A stretch of 64,000 nt of DNA from an uncultured Bacteriovorax sp. (GCA_946481315.1 CAMLMH010000003.1:205783-269782), one strand, 5' to 3'; counted from the stretch's first letter, positions 25,510-34,767 are shown. Notes: generated by a model from the letters alone, not told the origin. Numbers and translations are program-made.

Positions 25510-27830
25510 GCCTGCTCCCAGAAATTCTGAATATCTTTTATGATCTGAGTGGAGACTAGTTCTTCAATGGATTCAATATACCAGCCCTGTGGCATTGACT
25601 CTGTATAGTTTGTCTCTTTAAAACGCGAATCCAGCAAAATAATGAGGCCTTTGTCGTTTTCTGTACGGATGACTCTGCCGGCGGACTGAACGGCGCGGGC
25701 CATGGCCGGATAGACGTAGGCATAATCGAATGCCTTTTCTTCTCCAAAACGCTGTTGATAATATTGCCTGATTTGTTCCCGCTCAAAATCAAAATGAGGC
25801 AAGGCCGGACCGATGATAAAAGCTCCGATTAGCATATCGCCGGGATAATCAACTCCCTCAGTAAAGACACCACCCTGGACTGCCAGAAGCAGAGCAGGGC
25901 CGGACGTTTTTAAAGTTTCCAAAATTTCATTGGTCTGCCGAGATTTTATTTCTTTGGGCTGAACAATGAGCCGGTAATCATCCGAAGGAGTTAAGTTCCG
26001 GGAGACCATGTTCATAAATTCAAAACTGGGAAACACGGCCATGTAATTGCCCGAGCGTATGGCCATAATTTTTTCAATGACAGAACATATTTTCGGAACA
26101 TTATTTTGGCGGTCATTGTAGCGGGTAGAGACCTGGGGAATCAGCATGACTTTGCGGTTTTCCCGGGCAAAAGGACTTTCAAATTCCAGTGCCTGTGCTT
26201 CTTTAAGACCCAGAAGACCACTATAGTAGTCGAAGGGTTTTAATGTTGCCGAAAAGGCAATCGTGCTGTGGAATTCTTTATAAGCCCGGGCCAGGACTGT
26301 GGAAGCATCACAACAGGTAATTTTCAGCCATTCTTCTTCTCTGGCCGACTGATAGCTGTGAAAAAACTCCTCACCTTCCCAGGAAAGCGCTGTGGTGAAA
26401 TCATTAAACAGATTGGAAAAAGCAATAACAGGATCGCGGGATTCAATTGGTCCATCGCTATCGAGATAGTCCATCGTCAGGTCTTTTATTTTTTGATTGA
26501 GTTCAATAAAAGGGGCGGGATCAATCCGGATCAGACGATTTGCTCCCTTGTATGTCCTCAGTAAATTTAATGCTTCGGTTGCACCCGGTATTTGTTTTTC
26601 AATAAAGGGCAACAGTGTGCGGGAATGCAGGGTTGCTGAAAAATAATCTTGTGACCGGGAGGGAAGATTGTGGGCTTCGTCGATGACCAGATTGGGTTTT
26701 TCTCTCCGGTCAAAAAAAGGTTCACTTAACCTGCCGATTAAACTGCGTGGTGAAAAGACGTAGTTATAATCAGCAATCACAACATCAGCTGTTTCAATGG
26801 CTTCAAGTGATAGTTCAAATGGACAGACTTTATACTCCTGGCCCATTTTAATTAATGCCTTTGCCGTTAAACGTTTCTTTTTACGTATACTTTCAATGAG
26901 AGAATGTTCCGCAACTTTTGTATAGTGATCACGGGCGTACTCGCAATAATTTGGCTGGCAAATCTGCTCCTCTTTCAGACACATTTTACTTTTTGCCGTC
27001 AGAGTAAAACTTTTTATTTTAATATCCTGCTGCTGCATAAGACTGACAGCTTCTTCGGCAACCAAATGCTGTGAATTTTTAGGGGTGACATAAATGACTT
27101 TCTGTCCTCTGCTCAGGGCATTTTTCAGGGCAGGAAATAAAACACCGGCCGTTTTTCCCAAACCTGTCGGTGCCTGAATAAGCAGCGGATCTCCGCTATC
27201 ACAATGCGTGGTAACCGCCTTCATCAATTCCATTTGTCCCCGGCGGGGAGATGAAAAAGGAAAAAGCATTTTTTTTGAACATTTTAAGCGTTTGTGGAAA
27301 TGTTTTTCGCGAGCCCGGGTTAAAGCTTCCAGTTCTTTTAAACGAATTTCAACATATTGTTCAAATTCTTCCGGATCAAAATCTACTATGAGTGTACGGC
27401 TTTTAAGATTGCGGGCGGAAACCAGACATAATTGCAAAAGAGGGATCTGATTTTTTTCCCGGAAATAAAAATAACCGTAAGTTTTGAGTTGCAGAAAATA
27501 GGGATGAGCAGGAGTGGATAATAATTTTTCGGACAACGCTTCAATGTCAAATGCGGATTTAATTTCTTCGATGACTGATCCGTCTGCATTTTCAATTAGA
27601 CCGTCTACTCTGCCACTTACCACAAACTGATAATGATCTGTACTGAAAGAATGTGAAAGTTTTTTTTCAATCTGGTAATCAGTCTTTTCTTTTTGTCTTT
27701 TTCGCTGAATGATCTGATGAATTTCCTGTCCGTCCAGTGGAGGAGCTCCAAAACCGGAATGAGTTTCAATACTCCCGGTTGTTGGTACAGGCAGCGCAAA
27801 TTGCCGGACATCAATTAAAATTTTTTTCAT
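25506..27830 (-). CDS. XPD/DinG-type helicase with N-terminal PD-(D/E)xK-like domain
   Basis: 774 residues from the ATG at 27830; a TTG at 27848 is an alternative. Residues about 40-190 look like a restriction-like nuclease fold: GRVDG, then EEIKS, then a Gln in FLQLKTYGYFYF. The superfamily 2 helicase core follows with Walker A PTGLGKTAG, four Cys of an iron-sulfur domain (KMC, QIC, NYC, VCPF), VIDEAHN, SATL and a C-terminal QSAGRVIRTENDKG. These are hallmarks of 5'-3' Fe-S helicases. It is co-translated with the GIY-YIG gene, suggesting a joint unwinding-and-cutting role. Confidence 0.9.
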   Translation of the reverse strand: MKKILIDVRQFALPVPTTGSIETHSGFGAPPLDGQEIHQIIQRKRQKEKTDYQIEKKLSHSFSTDHYQFVVSGRVDGLIENADGSVIEEIKSAFDIEALSEKLLSTPAHPYFLQLKTYGYFYFREKNQIPLLQLCLVSARNLKSRTLIVDFDPEEFEQYVEIRLKELEALTRAREKHFHKRLKCSKKMLFPFSSPRRGQMELMKAVTTHCDSGDPLLIQAPTGLGKTAGVLFPALKNALSRGQKVIYVTPKNSQHLVAEEAVSLMQQQDIKIKSFTLTAKSKMCLKEEQICQPNYCEYARDHYTKVAEHSLIESIRKKKRLTAKALIKMGQEYKVCPFELSLEAIETADVVIADYNYVFSPRSLIGRLSEPFFDRREKPNLVIDEAHNLPSRSQDYFSATLHSRTLLPFIEKQIPGATEALNLLRTYKGANRLIRIDPAPFIELNQKIKDLTMDYLDSDGPIESRDPVIAFSNLFNDFTTALSWEGEEFFHSYQSAREEEWLKITCCDASTVLARAYKEFHSTIAFSATLKPFDYYSGLLGLKEAQALEFESPFARENRKVMLIPQVSTRYNDRQNNVPKICSVIEKIMAIRSGNYMAVFPSFEFMNMVSRNLTPSDDYRLIVQPKEIKSRQTNEILETLKTSGPALLLAVQGGVFTEGVDYPGDMLIGAFIIGPALPHFDFEREQIRQYYQQRFGEEKAFDYAYVYPAMARAVQSAGRVIRTENDKGLIILLDSRFKETNYTESMPQGWYIESIEELVSTQIIKDIQNFWEQA

Positions 27831-27888
27831 TGGAAAAAAGCATAGCAATTTCCCAATGAAAAAACTTCAAAAATTAACAGAATAAAAA

Positions 27889-28263
27889 TTATTGCGCCAC
27901 TGAAGACATTGATCGACAGCTTTCAGCGCACTTACGGCATGCTTGTACACATTCTTCCATTTGGTCGAGTTCTTCACAACTTTGCGCGCAGGCATCACAA
28001 ACGTCGGCGCAGACTCCACACAAATCCATACTAAATTTACTCTCAATGGTCTGAACATTGGCACAAGCAAGACAAATTTCCGCACATGTTATCATCAGCT
28101 TAAAATGTTCAGGTTCAGTATGTTTTCCACCTGTTTTCAGACAATGATTCATGGCCATATCCAGACAGACCTGATGACAATTTCTGCAATTATCAATGCA
28201 TTCCTGATTTGGACCTGCACTCCGGTTCATTTTTTTCTCTGACTGATTAGTTGTAACTTCCAT
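27889..28263 (-). CDS. Cytosolic four-helix-bundle copper-storage protein (Csp-like)
   Basis: 124 residues with 17 Cys arranged mainly as CxxxC and CxxC along helices (CRNCHQVC, CAEICLAC, CGVCADVCDACAQSC, CVQACRKCAESC). This is the Csp copper-storage pattern, where Cys line the core of a helical bundle and bind many Cu(I). There is no export signal, so it resembles the cytosolic Csp3 type. Start follows TAAGGAG. The upstream region shows no CueR dyad. It complements the copA/cueR/copZ set 3 kb away. Confidence 0.93.
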   Translation of the reverse strand: MEVTTNQSEKKMNRSAGPNQECIDNCRNCHQVCLDMAMNHCLKTGGKHTEPEHFKLMITCAEICLACANVQTIESKFSMDLCGVCADVCDACAQSCEELDQMEECVQACRKCAESCRSMSSVAQ

Positions 28264-28387
28264 TTTTTTCTCCTTATAAACTGTTTACAGAGACCTCTGT
28301 GAAGATAGAGCTGCAAATGACAGTCCGGCATAAGTTATGCATTTTAGAAAAGGAGGGAAGTTAGACTTTAGAAGAAAGGAGATTGTT

Positions 28388-28585
28388 ATGATTAATTATC
28401 CAGATAAACCAATTGCTCCGGATGTTGAAGGTACTGATTTCGAAGGACAAGGTGATGGACAACCTTCGGAAATTAATCCGGGAGAAGTGGGAAATAATAC
28501 TGAAGTAGATTTGGATACTCGAAAAATCCAAAATTACCCCAATCAAAACCCGAACGAGTTCGACGATCAACAGCCATTTGAGTAG
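28388..28585 (+). CDS. Small acidic hydrophilic protein, 65 aa
   Basis: ATG after AAAGGAGATTGTT. 65 residues rich in Asp, Glu, Gln, Asn and Pro, with no hydrophobic segment, likely disordered. No family recognised. It precedes another mini-protein by nine bases and shares its terminator. Confidence 0.65.
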   Translation: MINYPDKPIAPDVEGTDFEGQGDGQPSEINPGEVGNNTEVDLDTRKIQNYPNQNPNEFDDQQPFE

Positions 28586-28594
28586 GAGATTATA

Positions 28595-28735
28595 ATGGTT
28601 TTTTTTAATAATAACCGGATGAAGAGAAGACAGAGAAACAAAGACATGGACGAAGCCACTAATCGCGGTCAGATGAAAGGTCGTAAAGACCAGCAGGAAA
28701 AGAAGACCACGAAGACACGGCATATGCCTCAGTAA
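28595..28735 (+). CDS. Small basic hydrophilic protein, 46 aa
   Basis: ATG after GTAGGAGATTATA. 46 residues with many Lys, Arg and Gln and a hydrophobic MVFF start. Not recognised. Located nine bases after the acidic mini-protein gene and six bases before a strong terminator, it forms a two-gene unit of opposite charge. Confidence 0.6.
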   Translation: MVFFNNNRMKRRQRNKDMDEATNRGQMKGRKDQQEKKTTKTRHMPQ

Positions 28736-28740
28736 AATTC

Positions 28741-28767
28741 GCGGTGGTCAAACCACCGCTTTTTTTG
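28741..28767 (+). terminator. Rho-independent terminator
   Basis: Stem GCGGTGGT / ACCACCGC with a 3-base loop followed by seven T. Ends the pair of mini-protein genes. Confidence 0.92.
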
Positions 28768-28769
28768 TT

Positions 28770-29609
28770 TTAGAGTTGATAATCTGTCACGAAAGTTACA
28801 CCTTTCCATTCTTCCAGATCCATTTCCAGCATTGAGATTTTGGCCCGGACAGAATCATAGGAGTCGGCACCGAGAAAGAGATGGAGGGGCGGAGAAGGGG
28901 CCTGGGCCACTTCAATTAAGCTTAGCGCGACCATTTCCGGATTGCCGGGTTCATGCGAATGCAGAGCGTGTTTATAAATTTCCTGAGCAATCCGGGCGTC
29001 TGTATATTCCGGCATGGGATTAATCGGCGTTCGAAATGAGCCGTCACCTAAAAAATCAGTCCGCAGTAAACCTGGATAAACAACTGTGACTTTGATTCCG
29101 AAAGGTTTAAGATCAACCGCCAGAGCTTCTGAAAGCCCTGCTACCGCAAATTTTGTAGCACTATAGACTCCCCAACCGGAAGTGCTGCTCACAAAACCAC
29201 CAATTGAAGACAGATTAAAAATGTGACCTGAATGGGCCAGTCGCATGTAGGGAAGAACGTTACGAATAACATTCAGCATTCCGAATACATTCACATCAAA
29301 ATTTTCTCTTGTTTCTTTGTCGCTTAATTCTTCGATCGTTCCAAACTGTCCAAATCCGGCATTGTTGACAACAACATCTATGCGGCCGAAACGCTCAATC
29401 GTTTTCTGGAGCGCAAGTTTTACGCTGGCTTCATTTTTAATATCAACTTCCAGAGGGAAAAAATTTTCTGAGACCTCATCCACTTCTTTTTTTAGCACTG
29501 GTAAAAAACGGGTCGTGGCCGCCACTGTGTGACCGCGCGCCAGCAATTTTCTTACCAGTGATAATCCTAATCCCTTCGACGCTCCGGTTACAAACCACAC
29601 CTTATGCAT
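28770..29609 (-). CDS. Short-chain dehydrogenase/reductase
   Basis: 279 residues from the ATG at 29609, which follows GGAGGCCTGC. Nucleotide loop VTGASKGLGLS, NNAGFG, catalytic Ser in LSSIGG and the active-site pair in YSATK are present. The C-terminal part is the usual substrate-side extension (AGLSEALAVDLKPFGIKV). Substrate is unknown. It resembles oxidoreductases of the DltE/YueD-like group by eye. Confidence 0.9.
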   Translation of the reverse strand: MHKVWFVTGASKGLGLSLVRKLLARGHTVAATTRFLPVLKKEVDEVSENFFPLEVDIKNEASVKLALQKTIERFGRIDVVVNNAGFGQFGTIEELSDKETRENFDVNVFGMLNVIRNVLPYMRLAHSGHIFNLSSIGGFVSSTSGWGVYSATKFAVAGLSEALAVDLKPFGIKVTVVYPGLLRTDFLGDGSFRTPINPMPEYTDARIAQEIYKHALHSHEPGNPEMVALSLIEVAQAPSPPLHLFLGADSYDSVRAKISMLEMDLEEWKGVTFVTDYQL

Positions 29610-29830
29610 GCAGGCCTCCACTTAAAAGAATCGTATCTTCATTCTTTCAGAGTGAGTAGGTCCAATGAGTTGTTTATAATGCACACCATTTGCATGGAGA
29701 GTTAATAGCAGAGCACTAATAAATTTTATCTTAAGAAGAATAATTTTGCTTTGAACTGGTTGTCGTTTGTTATATGACTCACGCCGGTTTTAGCTTTGCA
29801 AATAAATGCAAGCATCAATAGGGAGTATTC

Positions 29831-30223
29831 ATGAAAGCACTTTTACTATCTGCTCTAACATTCCTTTCTGTGTCAGCTTCTGCTTCACAACTTGTGGGGG
29901 ATTTTCCAAAAGTTCAGTTTGGTTCAGTTTTTGTTTCAGTCGAAGAAGTCTGTGTTGATGGCGACATGGTGAAAACACAATTTGCTGTTCCTGTTTGTGT
30001 AAAATGGGGCGGAGGCGAAGCCAGCACTTGCTTAAAAGAAGTAAAAAAACATTTAAGCACTCCGGTAAATTTTTCTAAAGAAGTACCAATGGGTGAAGGA
30101 TCTTTCCAGACAGTTGAGATGTCTATTCCACTTCACTACAACATTCCTTTCGGATACTGGACAGAGGCAGGTATTCAGCCGGTCTATACTGAGCATTACT
30201 CAATTCCTGGCTGCGAAATGTAA
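29831..30223 (+). CDS. Small secreted Cys-containing protein, family member 2
   Basis: 130 residues. Signal peptide cleaved about residue 19 (ASA-SQ). The mature part has Cys in VCVDGD, PVCVKW, STCLKE and the C-terminal IPGCEM. The PVCVKW and IPGCE motifs match those of the secreted protein at 13636-14082, defining a small family. Start after AGGGAG. A strong terminator follows, consistent with a monocistronic, well-expressed gene. Function unknown. Confidence 0.78.
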   Translation: MKALLLSALTFLSVSASASQLVGDFPKVQFGSVFVSVEEVCVDGDMVKTQFAVPVCVKWGGGEASTCLKEVKKHLSTPVNFSKEVPMGEGSFQTVEMSIPLHYNIPFGYWTEAGIQPVYTEHYSIPGCEM

Positions 30224-30230
30224 AAGCCTT

Positions 30231-30259
30231 AGTCCCGGCTCTGTCCGGGACTTTTTTTT
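30231..30259 (+). terminator. Rho-independent terminator
   Basis: Stem AGTCCCGG / CCGGGACT with a 6-base loop and seven T. Ends the gene at 29831-30223. Confidence 0.92.
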
Positions 30260-30301
30260 AGGCATAGTCTCTGCAACTTCTCAATGAAAGGAGGACAGGT
30301 T

Positions 30302-30490
30302 ATGCCAAAGATATTTCACTTCTTCAGTTCATTACTGCATACAATTGACCGAACTATGGAGCAGGATACTCGTCATCGATGGACTGACCATGTAGATGAA
30401 CGAAAGCATATGGCCAATCAGCCCTATGAAAAAAATCAGGAAAACACTTCGGATCATACCAATGAATCAAAGAAAGAATCCGGACGATAA
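30302..30490 (+). CDS. Small hydrophilic protein, 62 aa
   Basis: ATG after AAAGGAGGACAGGTT, a near-perfect ribosome site. 62 residues: a short amphipathic N-terminal part (IFHFFSSLLHTI) then a His-, Glu- and Lys-rich hydrophilic tail. No family recognised. It terminates in a hairpin that overlaps its stop codon. Confidence 0.6.
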   Translation: MPKIFHFFSSLLHTIDRTMEQDTRHRWTDHVDERKHMANQPYEKNQENTSDHTNESKKESGR

Positions 30491-30506
30491 GTCCGGATTT
30501 TATTTT
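30477..30506 (+). terminator. Terminator overlapping the stop codon
   Basis: Stem AATCCGGAC / GTCCGGATT with loop GATAA, which contains the TAA stop, followed by TTATTTTTTA. The opposite strand lies at the end of the SPW gene. Confidence 0.85.
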
Positions 30507-30965
30507 TTAATGATGATGGGATAAACGTTGTTTACGATAAACAACTCTTTCCACTACCGGTATTGTCAGTGCAGAAAATAAGGTGATGAGTGCTCCGGTT
30601 ATTACAGAGTTCCATAACAGCGGATTACTGTCGTTATAAAATACATACCAAGGGGAATTGTCTTCATACAGAAGGAACCATGGTGAGAAGAATAACCAGA
30701 TTCCGGCGATGAGATTTAGCCATTCAGCATAAGGGGATGCTTTTCTGAGGGCCAGAATAGACATAACCATAACTACAGCACCAACGATAACGAAGTTCCA
30801 GGAAACGACATTAACCTGAAAAGGTGCAAATCCATATCCCGCGGTCCAGGGGAGGGATACAACCCATGCGCCTAAAATAAGGTTAATCCAGTTTTCCCAA
30901 TCGGCTCTTTTTGTCCAGCTTTTTACAGCGGCGGAATTATTTTTAAAGGTTGAAGTTTTTTTCAT
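30507..30965 (-). CDS. SPW repeat membrane protein
   Basis: 152 residues with four membrane helices. Two repeats contain the signature S(L)PW and FSPW: WINLILGAWVVSLPW and LNLIAGIWLFFSPW. Function unknown. The leader before the start contains the hairpin GAGGCT-TACAGA-AGCCTC at 31007-31024. Confidence 0.88.
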   Translation of the reverse strand: MKKTSTFKNNSAAVKSWTKRADWENWINLILGAWVVSLPWTAGYGFAPFQVNVVSWNFVIVGAVVMVMSILALRKASPYAEWLNLIAGIWLFFSPWFLLYEDNSPWYVFYNDSNPLLWNSVITGALITLFSALTIPVVERVVYRKQRLSHHH

Positions 30966-31161
30966 GTAGCGCCCTCCTGGTAAAAATAGTTTACACCTTC
31001 TTACAGGAGGCTTACAGAAGCCTCATCTTACAAAAAAACAAAGAAGCTTATCAGTAAAAGCATTTTTAACTGAACATAAGAAATCTGATACAGAACATGG
31101 CGATGACACTAAGGCAGAATTTCATGAAGAATTTAATCAGACTTTCAAATTGCATAAAATC

Positions 31162-31196
31162 AAGCAGCCCATCACAGGATTTTCTGAGGGCTGCTT
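31162..31196. repeat. Inverted repeat, possible terminator of copZ
   Basis: AAGCAGCCC and GGGCTGCTT, 9-bp arms separated by 17 bases, lie downstream of the copZ gene. On the minus strand it is followed by TGATTTTATG, so termination is only a possibility. Confidence 0.4.
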
Positions 31197-31238
31197 TATC
31201 GTATGCTTAAAGCAAAGCTTTAGTAAAAAAGAAAAAAA

Positions 31239-31445
31239 TCAGACTTTTTTGACAGCTTTCACATTATAACCAGCATCTTCGATTGTTTCCGTTACGGCCG
31301 AAGCCTCTTTATCTGTCTGAATAGTAATTATTTGGTTACCTAAATCAACCTGAACATTGGCCTGGGCATCCAGCTCTTTTAAAGCGTTGGTTACACTACG
31401 GACACATCCCTGACAGGTCATTCCGCTTACTTTTACTTCTAACAT
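31239..31445 (-). CDS. copZ: CopZ-like copper chaperone (HMA domain)
   Basis: 68 residues, one heavy-metal-associated domain. The metal site GMTCQGC is in the first loop and the hydrophobic core pattern GYNVKAV closes the domain. It would deliver Cu(I) to CopA. Its promoter, divergent from that of copA, carries a CueR-type operator at 31499-31529. Confidence 0.9.
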   Translation of the reverse strand: MLEVKVSGMTCQGCVRSVTNALKELDAQANVQVDLGNQIITIQTDKEASAVTETIEDAGYNVKAVKKV

Positions 31446-31498
31446 ATAAAACTCCTTTGAAATGCGATTTTTGAGTCATCAGCTGACTCACTCATAAT

Positions 31499-31529
31499 AC
31501 TCTAAAGCTTACCATCATGGGAAGGTCAA
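31499..31529 (-). promoter_or_regulatory. CueR-type operator/promoter for copZ
   Basis: On the minus strand TTGACC (31529-31524), a 19-base spacer typical of MerR-family promoters, and TAGAGT (31504-31499). The spacer dyad ACCTTCC...GGTAAGCT is imperfect in its second half. Confidence 0.75.
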
Positions 31530-31542
31530 GAACGAATTTAAT

Positions 31543-31573
31543 TTGACCTTCCCATCTTTGGAAGGTTTAGCAT
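31543..31573 (+). promoter_or_regulatory. CueR-type operator/promoter for copA-cueR
   Basis: TTGACC (31543-31548), 19-base spacer, TAGCAT (31568-31573). The spacer holds the dyad ACCTTCC-N7-GGAAGGT (31546-31566), identical in its arms to the known E. coli copA CueR site. The lengthened spacer is what CueR compensates for when it binds Cu(I). Confidence 0.88.
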
Positions 31574-31600
31574 ATACTAAAGCAAACCAAGGATTAGAAT

Positions 31601-33988
31601 ATGGAAACAAAAATTAGTATAGACGGAATGACCTGCGCCAGCTGCGTCTCCAGAATTGAGAAAAAATTGGAGAAAGTAGCGGGATTAACCTCTGCCAGTG
31701 TTTCTCTGCCGACCGAAAGTGCGAAACTTGTAATGGAAAATCCTGCCGTTTTAGAGCAGGCCGTGCAGGCCATTGAAAAAACCGGTTACTCTGTCCCGGT
31801 CCAGACGACAGAACTCTCAATTGAAGGAATGACCTGTGCCAGTTGTGTTGGAAGGGTAGAAAAAGCGCTTAGTAAGGTTCCTGGAGTAAAAAAAGCATCG
31901 GTCAATCTCGCAACAGAAAAGGCACAAGTTGAATTTTATACCGGAAGCGTTGAGCTGGAACAACTACTCTCTGCAGTTTTGAAATCCGGCTACAAGGCAA
32001 CGCCAGTAAAAAATGAGCAAACAGGCGATGCTGATGAGAAAAAACTTCAACAACTATCACTGGAAAAAAAGAAGCTGATTCTTTCGGCCATTCTTTCAGC
32101 TCCGCTGATTATTCCTATGCTGTTTGAGCCGTTTGGAATTGAGGCCATGCTACCAGGATGGATCCAGCTGCTGCTAACTCTACCGGTGCAGTTTATACTT
32201 GGGGCACGCTTTTACATTGCAGCCTGGAAAGCAGTCAAAGCTAAATCCGGTAATATGGATTTGCTTGTGGCCTTAGGAACTACAGCCGCATTCATACTTT
32301 CTCTTTATCACCTCATTCGTTTTGGTGAACATGCCGGACACGGAAATGCTCCGCTATATTTTGAAAGTGCAGCTGTCATCATTACCCTTGTCCTTTTAGG
32401 AAAATACCTGGAAGCCCGGGCCAAAATGCAGACAACGGCAGCAATAAAAGCATTGCAGGCGTTGAAACCAGAAACGGCCAGAGTTAAACACGGTGATGCT
32501 GAAACCATTGTCCCAATGGCCCAGGTAAAATTAAAAGATATTGTCGTTGTCCTGCCGGGAGAAAAAATTCCTGTTGATGCTGATATTGTCAAAGGAGAAA
32601 CTCAGGTCGATGAATCTTTTATTACCGGAGAAAGTTTACCAGTCCAGAAGGCTCCTGGTGATAAAGTGACTGGTGGGTCTATTAATGGTGAAGGAAGGAT
32701 AGAAATCGAAACTCTTGCTTTAGGAGCAGAATCCACTCTGGCCCGTATAATTCGTCTGGTAGAAAATGCACAGTCTGCTAAAGCACCTATTCAAAGACTG
32801 GTTGATAAAGTCAGTGCCGTTTTTGTACCGGTTGTTCTGGTTATCGCCCTTTTGACTATCTTTGCATGGGGATTAACCAATGGTGACTGGGAAACAGCAC
32901 TAATCAACGGGGTGGCAGTTCTGGTCATTGCCTGTCCGTGTGCTCTGGGGCTTGCAACTCCAACATCTATTATGGTGGGAACGGGGCTGGGGGCAAAAGC
33001 AGGAATCCTTATCAAAGATGCTGAAGCTCTGGAGATCACCCATTCTGTATCGCTGGTGGCCTTTGATAAAACCGGAACATTGACTGAAGGAAAACCTGCA
33101 CTCAAAAAGATTTATGCACAGGGTGTATCCGAAGATCGCTTATTAAGTATTACGGAAGCAATTCAAAAAGGGAGTGAGCATCCCCTGGCGCGTGCCGTGA
33201 TTGAAAAATTTAAAGAGTCAGGCAAGTCCACTATAGAGGCCGTGGGCATTAAGGCCATCAGCGGTAAAGGCGTTGAAGGAGAAGTGGAAGGCAAACGCTA
33301 CATTATTGGTACAGCTAGACTCATTACTGAGCGCTCATTAAACACCGGTGATTTTATCATGAAAGCAAAAGAATGGGAAAATAGCGGTCATACCGTTTCT
33401 TATGTTGCTGATGAAAGAGCGGTAATCGGCTTGCTGGGTTTTAAAGATCAGATTAAATCGGTTGCCCGTCAGACAATAGCCGAACTCAATGCCCTCAATG
33501 TAAAAAGTGTCATGCTGACAGGTGATAATCTGGGAGCTGCTGAGGCAGTGGCGACTGAACTGGGTATCAGCAGTTTTCGCGCCAATGTTTTGCCAGCAGA
33601 CAAAGCAAAAATTATTGAAGACTTTAAAAAAGATGGTGAGATTGTGGCCATGATTGGTGATGGAATAAATGATGCTCCAGCACTGGCCGCGGCCCATGTG
33701 GGAATGGCGATGGCCACAGGAACAGATGTGGCCATGCATACGGCAGGTATCACTCTGATGCGGGGAAATCCATTATTGATTGCTGATGCTATTCATATTT
33801 CCCGTCTTACATATCGAAAGATACGTCAGAATTTATTCTGGGCCTTTATTTATAATGTCATCGGGATTCCACTTGCTGCAATGGGATTTCTCAATCCGGT
33901 CATTGCCGGAGCGGCCATGGCCATGAGTAGTGTGAGTGTTGTTTCTAATGCACTTTTATTAAAGCGCTGGAAACCTGCTTCGAGATAA
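31601..33988 (+). CDS. copA: CopA copper-translocating P1B-type ATPase
   Basis: 795 residues. Two N-terminal HMA domains (GMTCASC at about 8 and 75), eight membrane helices with the CPC metal site (IACPCALG, about 448), actuator TGES, phosphorylation motif DKTGTLT, SEHPLA (the P1B-specific His-Pro) and GDGINDAPA hinge. The final helices carry YN and [10 protein letters not shown], the Cu(I)-subfamily signatures. It exports Cu(I) from the cytosol. It is followed after 19 bases by cueR. Confidence 0.97.
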   Translation: METKISIDGMTCASCVSRIEKKLEKVAGLTSASVSLPTESAKLVMENPAVLEQAVQAIEKTGYSVPVQTTELSIEGMTCASCVGRVEKALSKVPGVKKASVNLATEKAQVEFYTGSVELEQLLSAVLKSGYKATPVKNEQTGDADEKKLQQLSLEKKKLILSAILSAPLIIPMLFEPFGIEAMLPGWIQLLLTLPVQFILGARFYIAAWKAVKAKSGNMDLLVALGTTAAFILSLYHLIRFGEHAGHGNAPLYFESAAVIITLVLLGKYLEARAKMQTTAAIKALQALKPETARVKHGDAETIVPMAQVKLKDIVVVLPGEKIPVDADIVKGETQVDESFITGESLPVQKAPGDKVTGGSINGEGRIEIETLALGAESTLARIIRLVENAQSAKAPIQRLVDKVSAVFVPVVLVIALLTIFAWGLTNGDWETALINGVAVLVIACPCALGLATPTSIMVGTGLGAKAGILIKDAEALEITHSVSLVAFDKTGTLTEGKPALKKIYAQGVSEDRLLSITEAIQKGSEHPLARAVIEKFKESGKSTIEAVGIKAISGKGVEGEVEGKRYIIGTARLITERSLNTGDFIMKAKEWENSGHTVSYVADERAVIGLLGFKDQIKSVARQTIAELNALNVKSVMLTGDNLGAAEAVATELGISSFRANVLPADKAKIIEDFKKDGEIVAMIGDGINDAPALAAAHVGMAMATGTDVAMHTAGITLMRGNPLLIADAIHISRLTYRKIRQNLFWAFIYNVIGIPLAAMGFLNPVIAGAAMAMSSVSVVSNALLLKRWKPASR

Positions 33989-34007
33989 CAATCCACAAGG
34001 AGACTAT

Positions 34008-34397
34008 ATGAATATTGGAGAAGTCGCTAAAGCATCTGGTGTTAATGCCAAACTGATCAGGCATTATGAATCTATCGGCATAATTCCCAAAGCTTCACGC
34101 ACGGATGCTGGTTATCGCATTTATAAAGAGACGGATGTGCATATTCTCGCTTTCGTTAAACGCGCGCGATCGCTGGGATTTTCAATGAAAGAAATTAAAA
34201 AGCTCGTCAGTCTGTGGAAAAATAAATCCCGCGCCAGCAGTGACGTAAAGGCCCTGGCCGCTACTCATATCCGGCAACTGGAACAAAAAATTAATGAGCT
34301 GCAGTCGATGGTAGATACACTCAAGCATCTTTCCAGAAATTGTCATGGCGATCATCGTCCCGATTGTCCTATTCTTGACGGACTGGAACATCATTAG
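34008..34397 (+). CDS. cueR: CueR copper-responsive MerR-family regulator
   Basis: 129 residues, the CueR length. MerR helix-turn-helix at about 1-40 (IGEVAKASGVNAKLIRHYE), a dimerisation helix, and a metal loop with two Cys spaced as in CueR (NCHGDHRPDCPI), which binds a single Cu(I). It likely regulates both divergent promoters upstream and therefore its own operon. The gene follows copA by 19 bases. Confidence 0.95.
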   Translation: MNIGEVAKASGVNAKLIRHYESIGIIPKASRTDAGYRIYKETDVHILAFVKRARSLGFSMKEIKKLVSLWKNKSRASSDVKALAATHIRQLEQKINELQSMVDTLKHLSRNCHGDHRPDCPILDGLEHH

Positions 34398-34434
34398 TTA
34401 GCCTTAAACAGAAAGAATAAGAGAGGAGATGCAA

Positions 34435-34767
34435 GTGAAAAAAATGTTCGTTTTTGCCGTTTTGATGATGTCTGCTCACGCTGGAGCTAAAGAGGTTTCA
34501 TGCATGATCAGCCAGAACCTGGAACCTGTTTCTCAAATGACAATCTTCAGTGAGCCAGGTAAAAAAATGGCCATCGATCGTGTGGAAGAAATTTCAGCCT
34601 ACATCACGGAAAAAGACAATAATCTTTTTATCCTGGAAGCCTATCTTCTTGATTATGACGTACGAGGATACAGTGAAGGTCATCTTCATCATCCCTCAGA
34701 TAAACTGACCTTTGCTCTTTGGGGCAGAGACAGTGTTGTCGAAATTGCGTGTTCGCTCGCACAATAA
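34435..34767 (+). CDS. Small secreted protein downstream of cueR
   Basis: About 110 residues from GTG at 34435, six bases after GAGAGGAG; the ATG at 34429 touches the ribosome site and is less likely. Signal peptide to about AHA-GA. The mature part has two Cys and a His-rich segment SEGHLHHPSD. It lies 37 bases after cueR, so it may belong to the copper regulon and bind metal, which is an inference. No family recognised. Confidence 0.7.
   Translation: MKKMFVFAVLMMSAHAGAKEVSCMISQNLEPVSQMTIFSEPGKKMAIDRVEEISAYITEKDNNLFILEAYLLDYDVRGYSEGHLHHPSDKLTFALWGRDSVVEIACSLAQ

Noticed and set aside
31097..31210. A 37-codon rightward frame between SPW and copZ genes
   Set aside because: No Shine-Dalgarno before the ATG and it ends inside the inverted repeat; no supporting homology.
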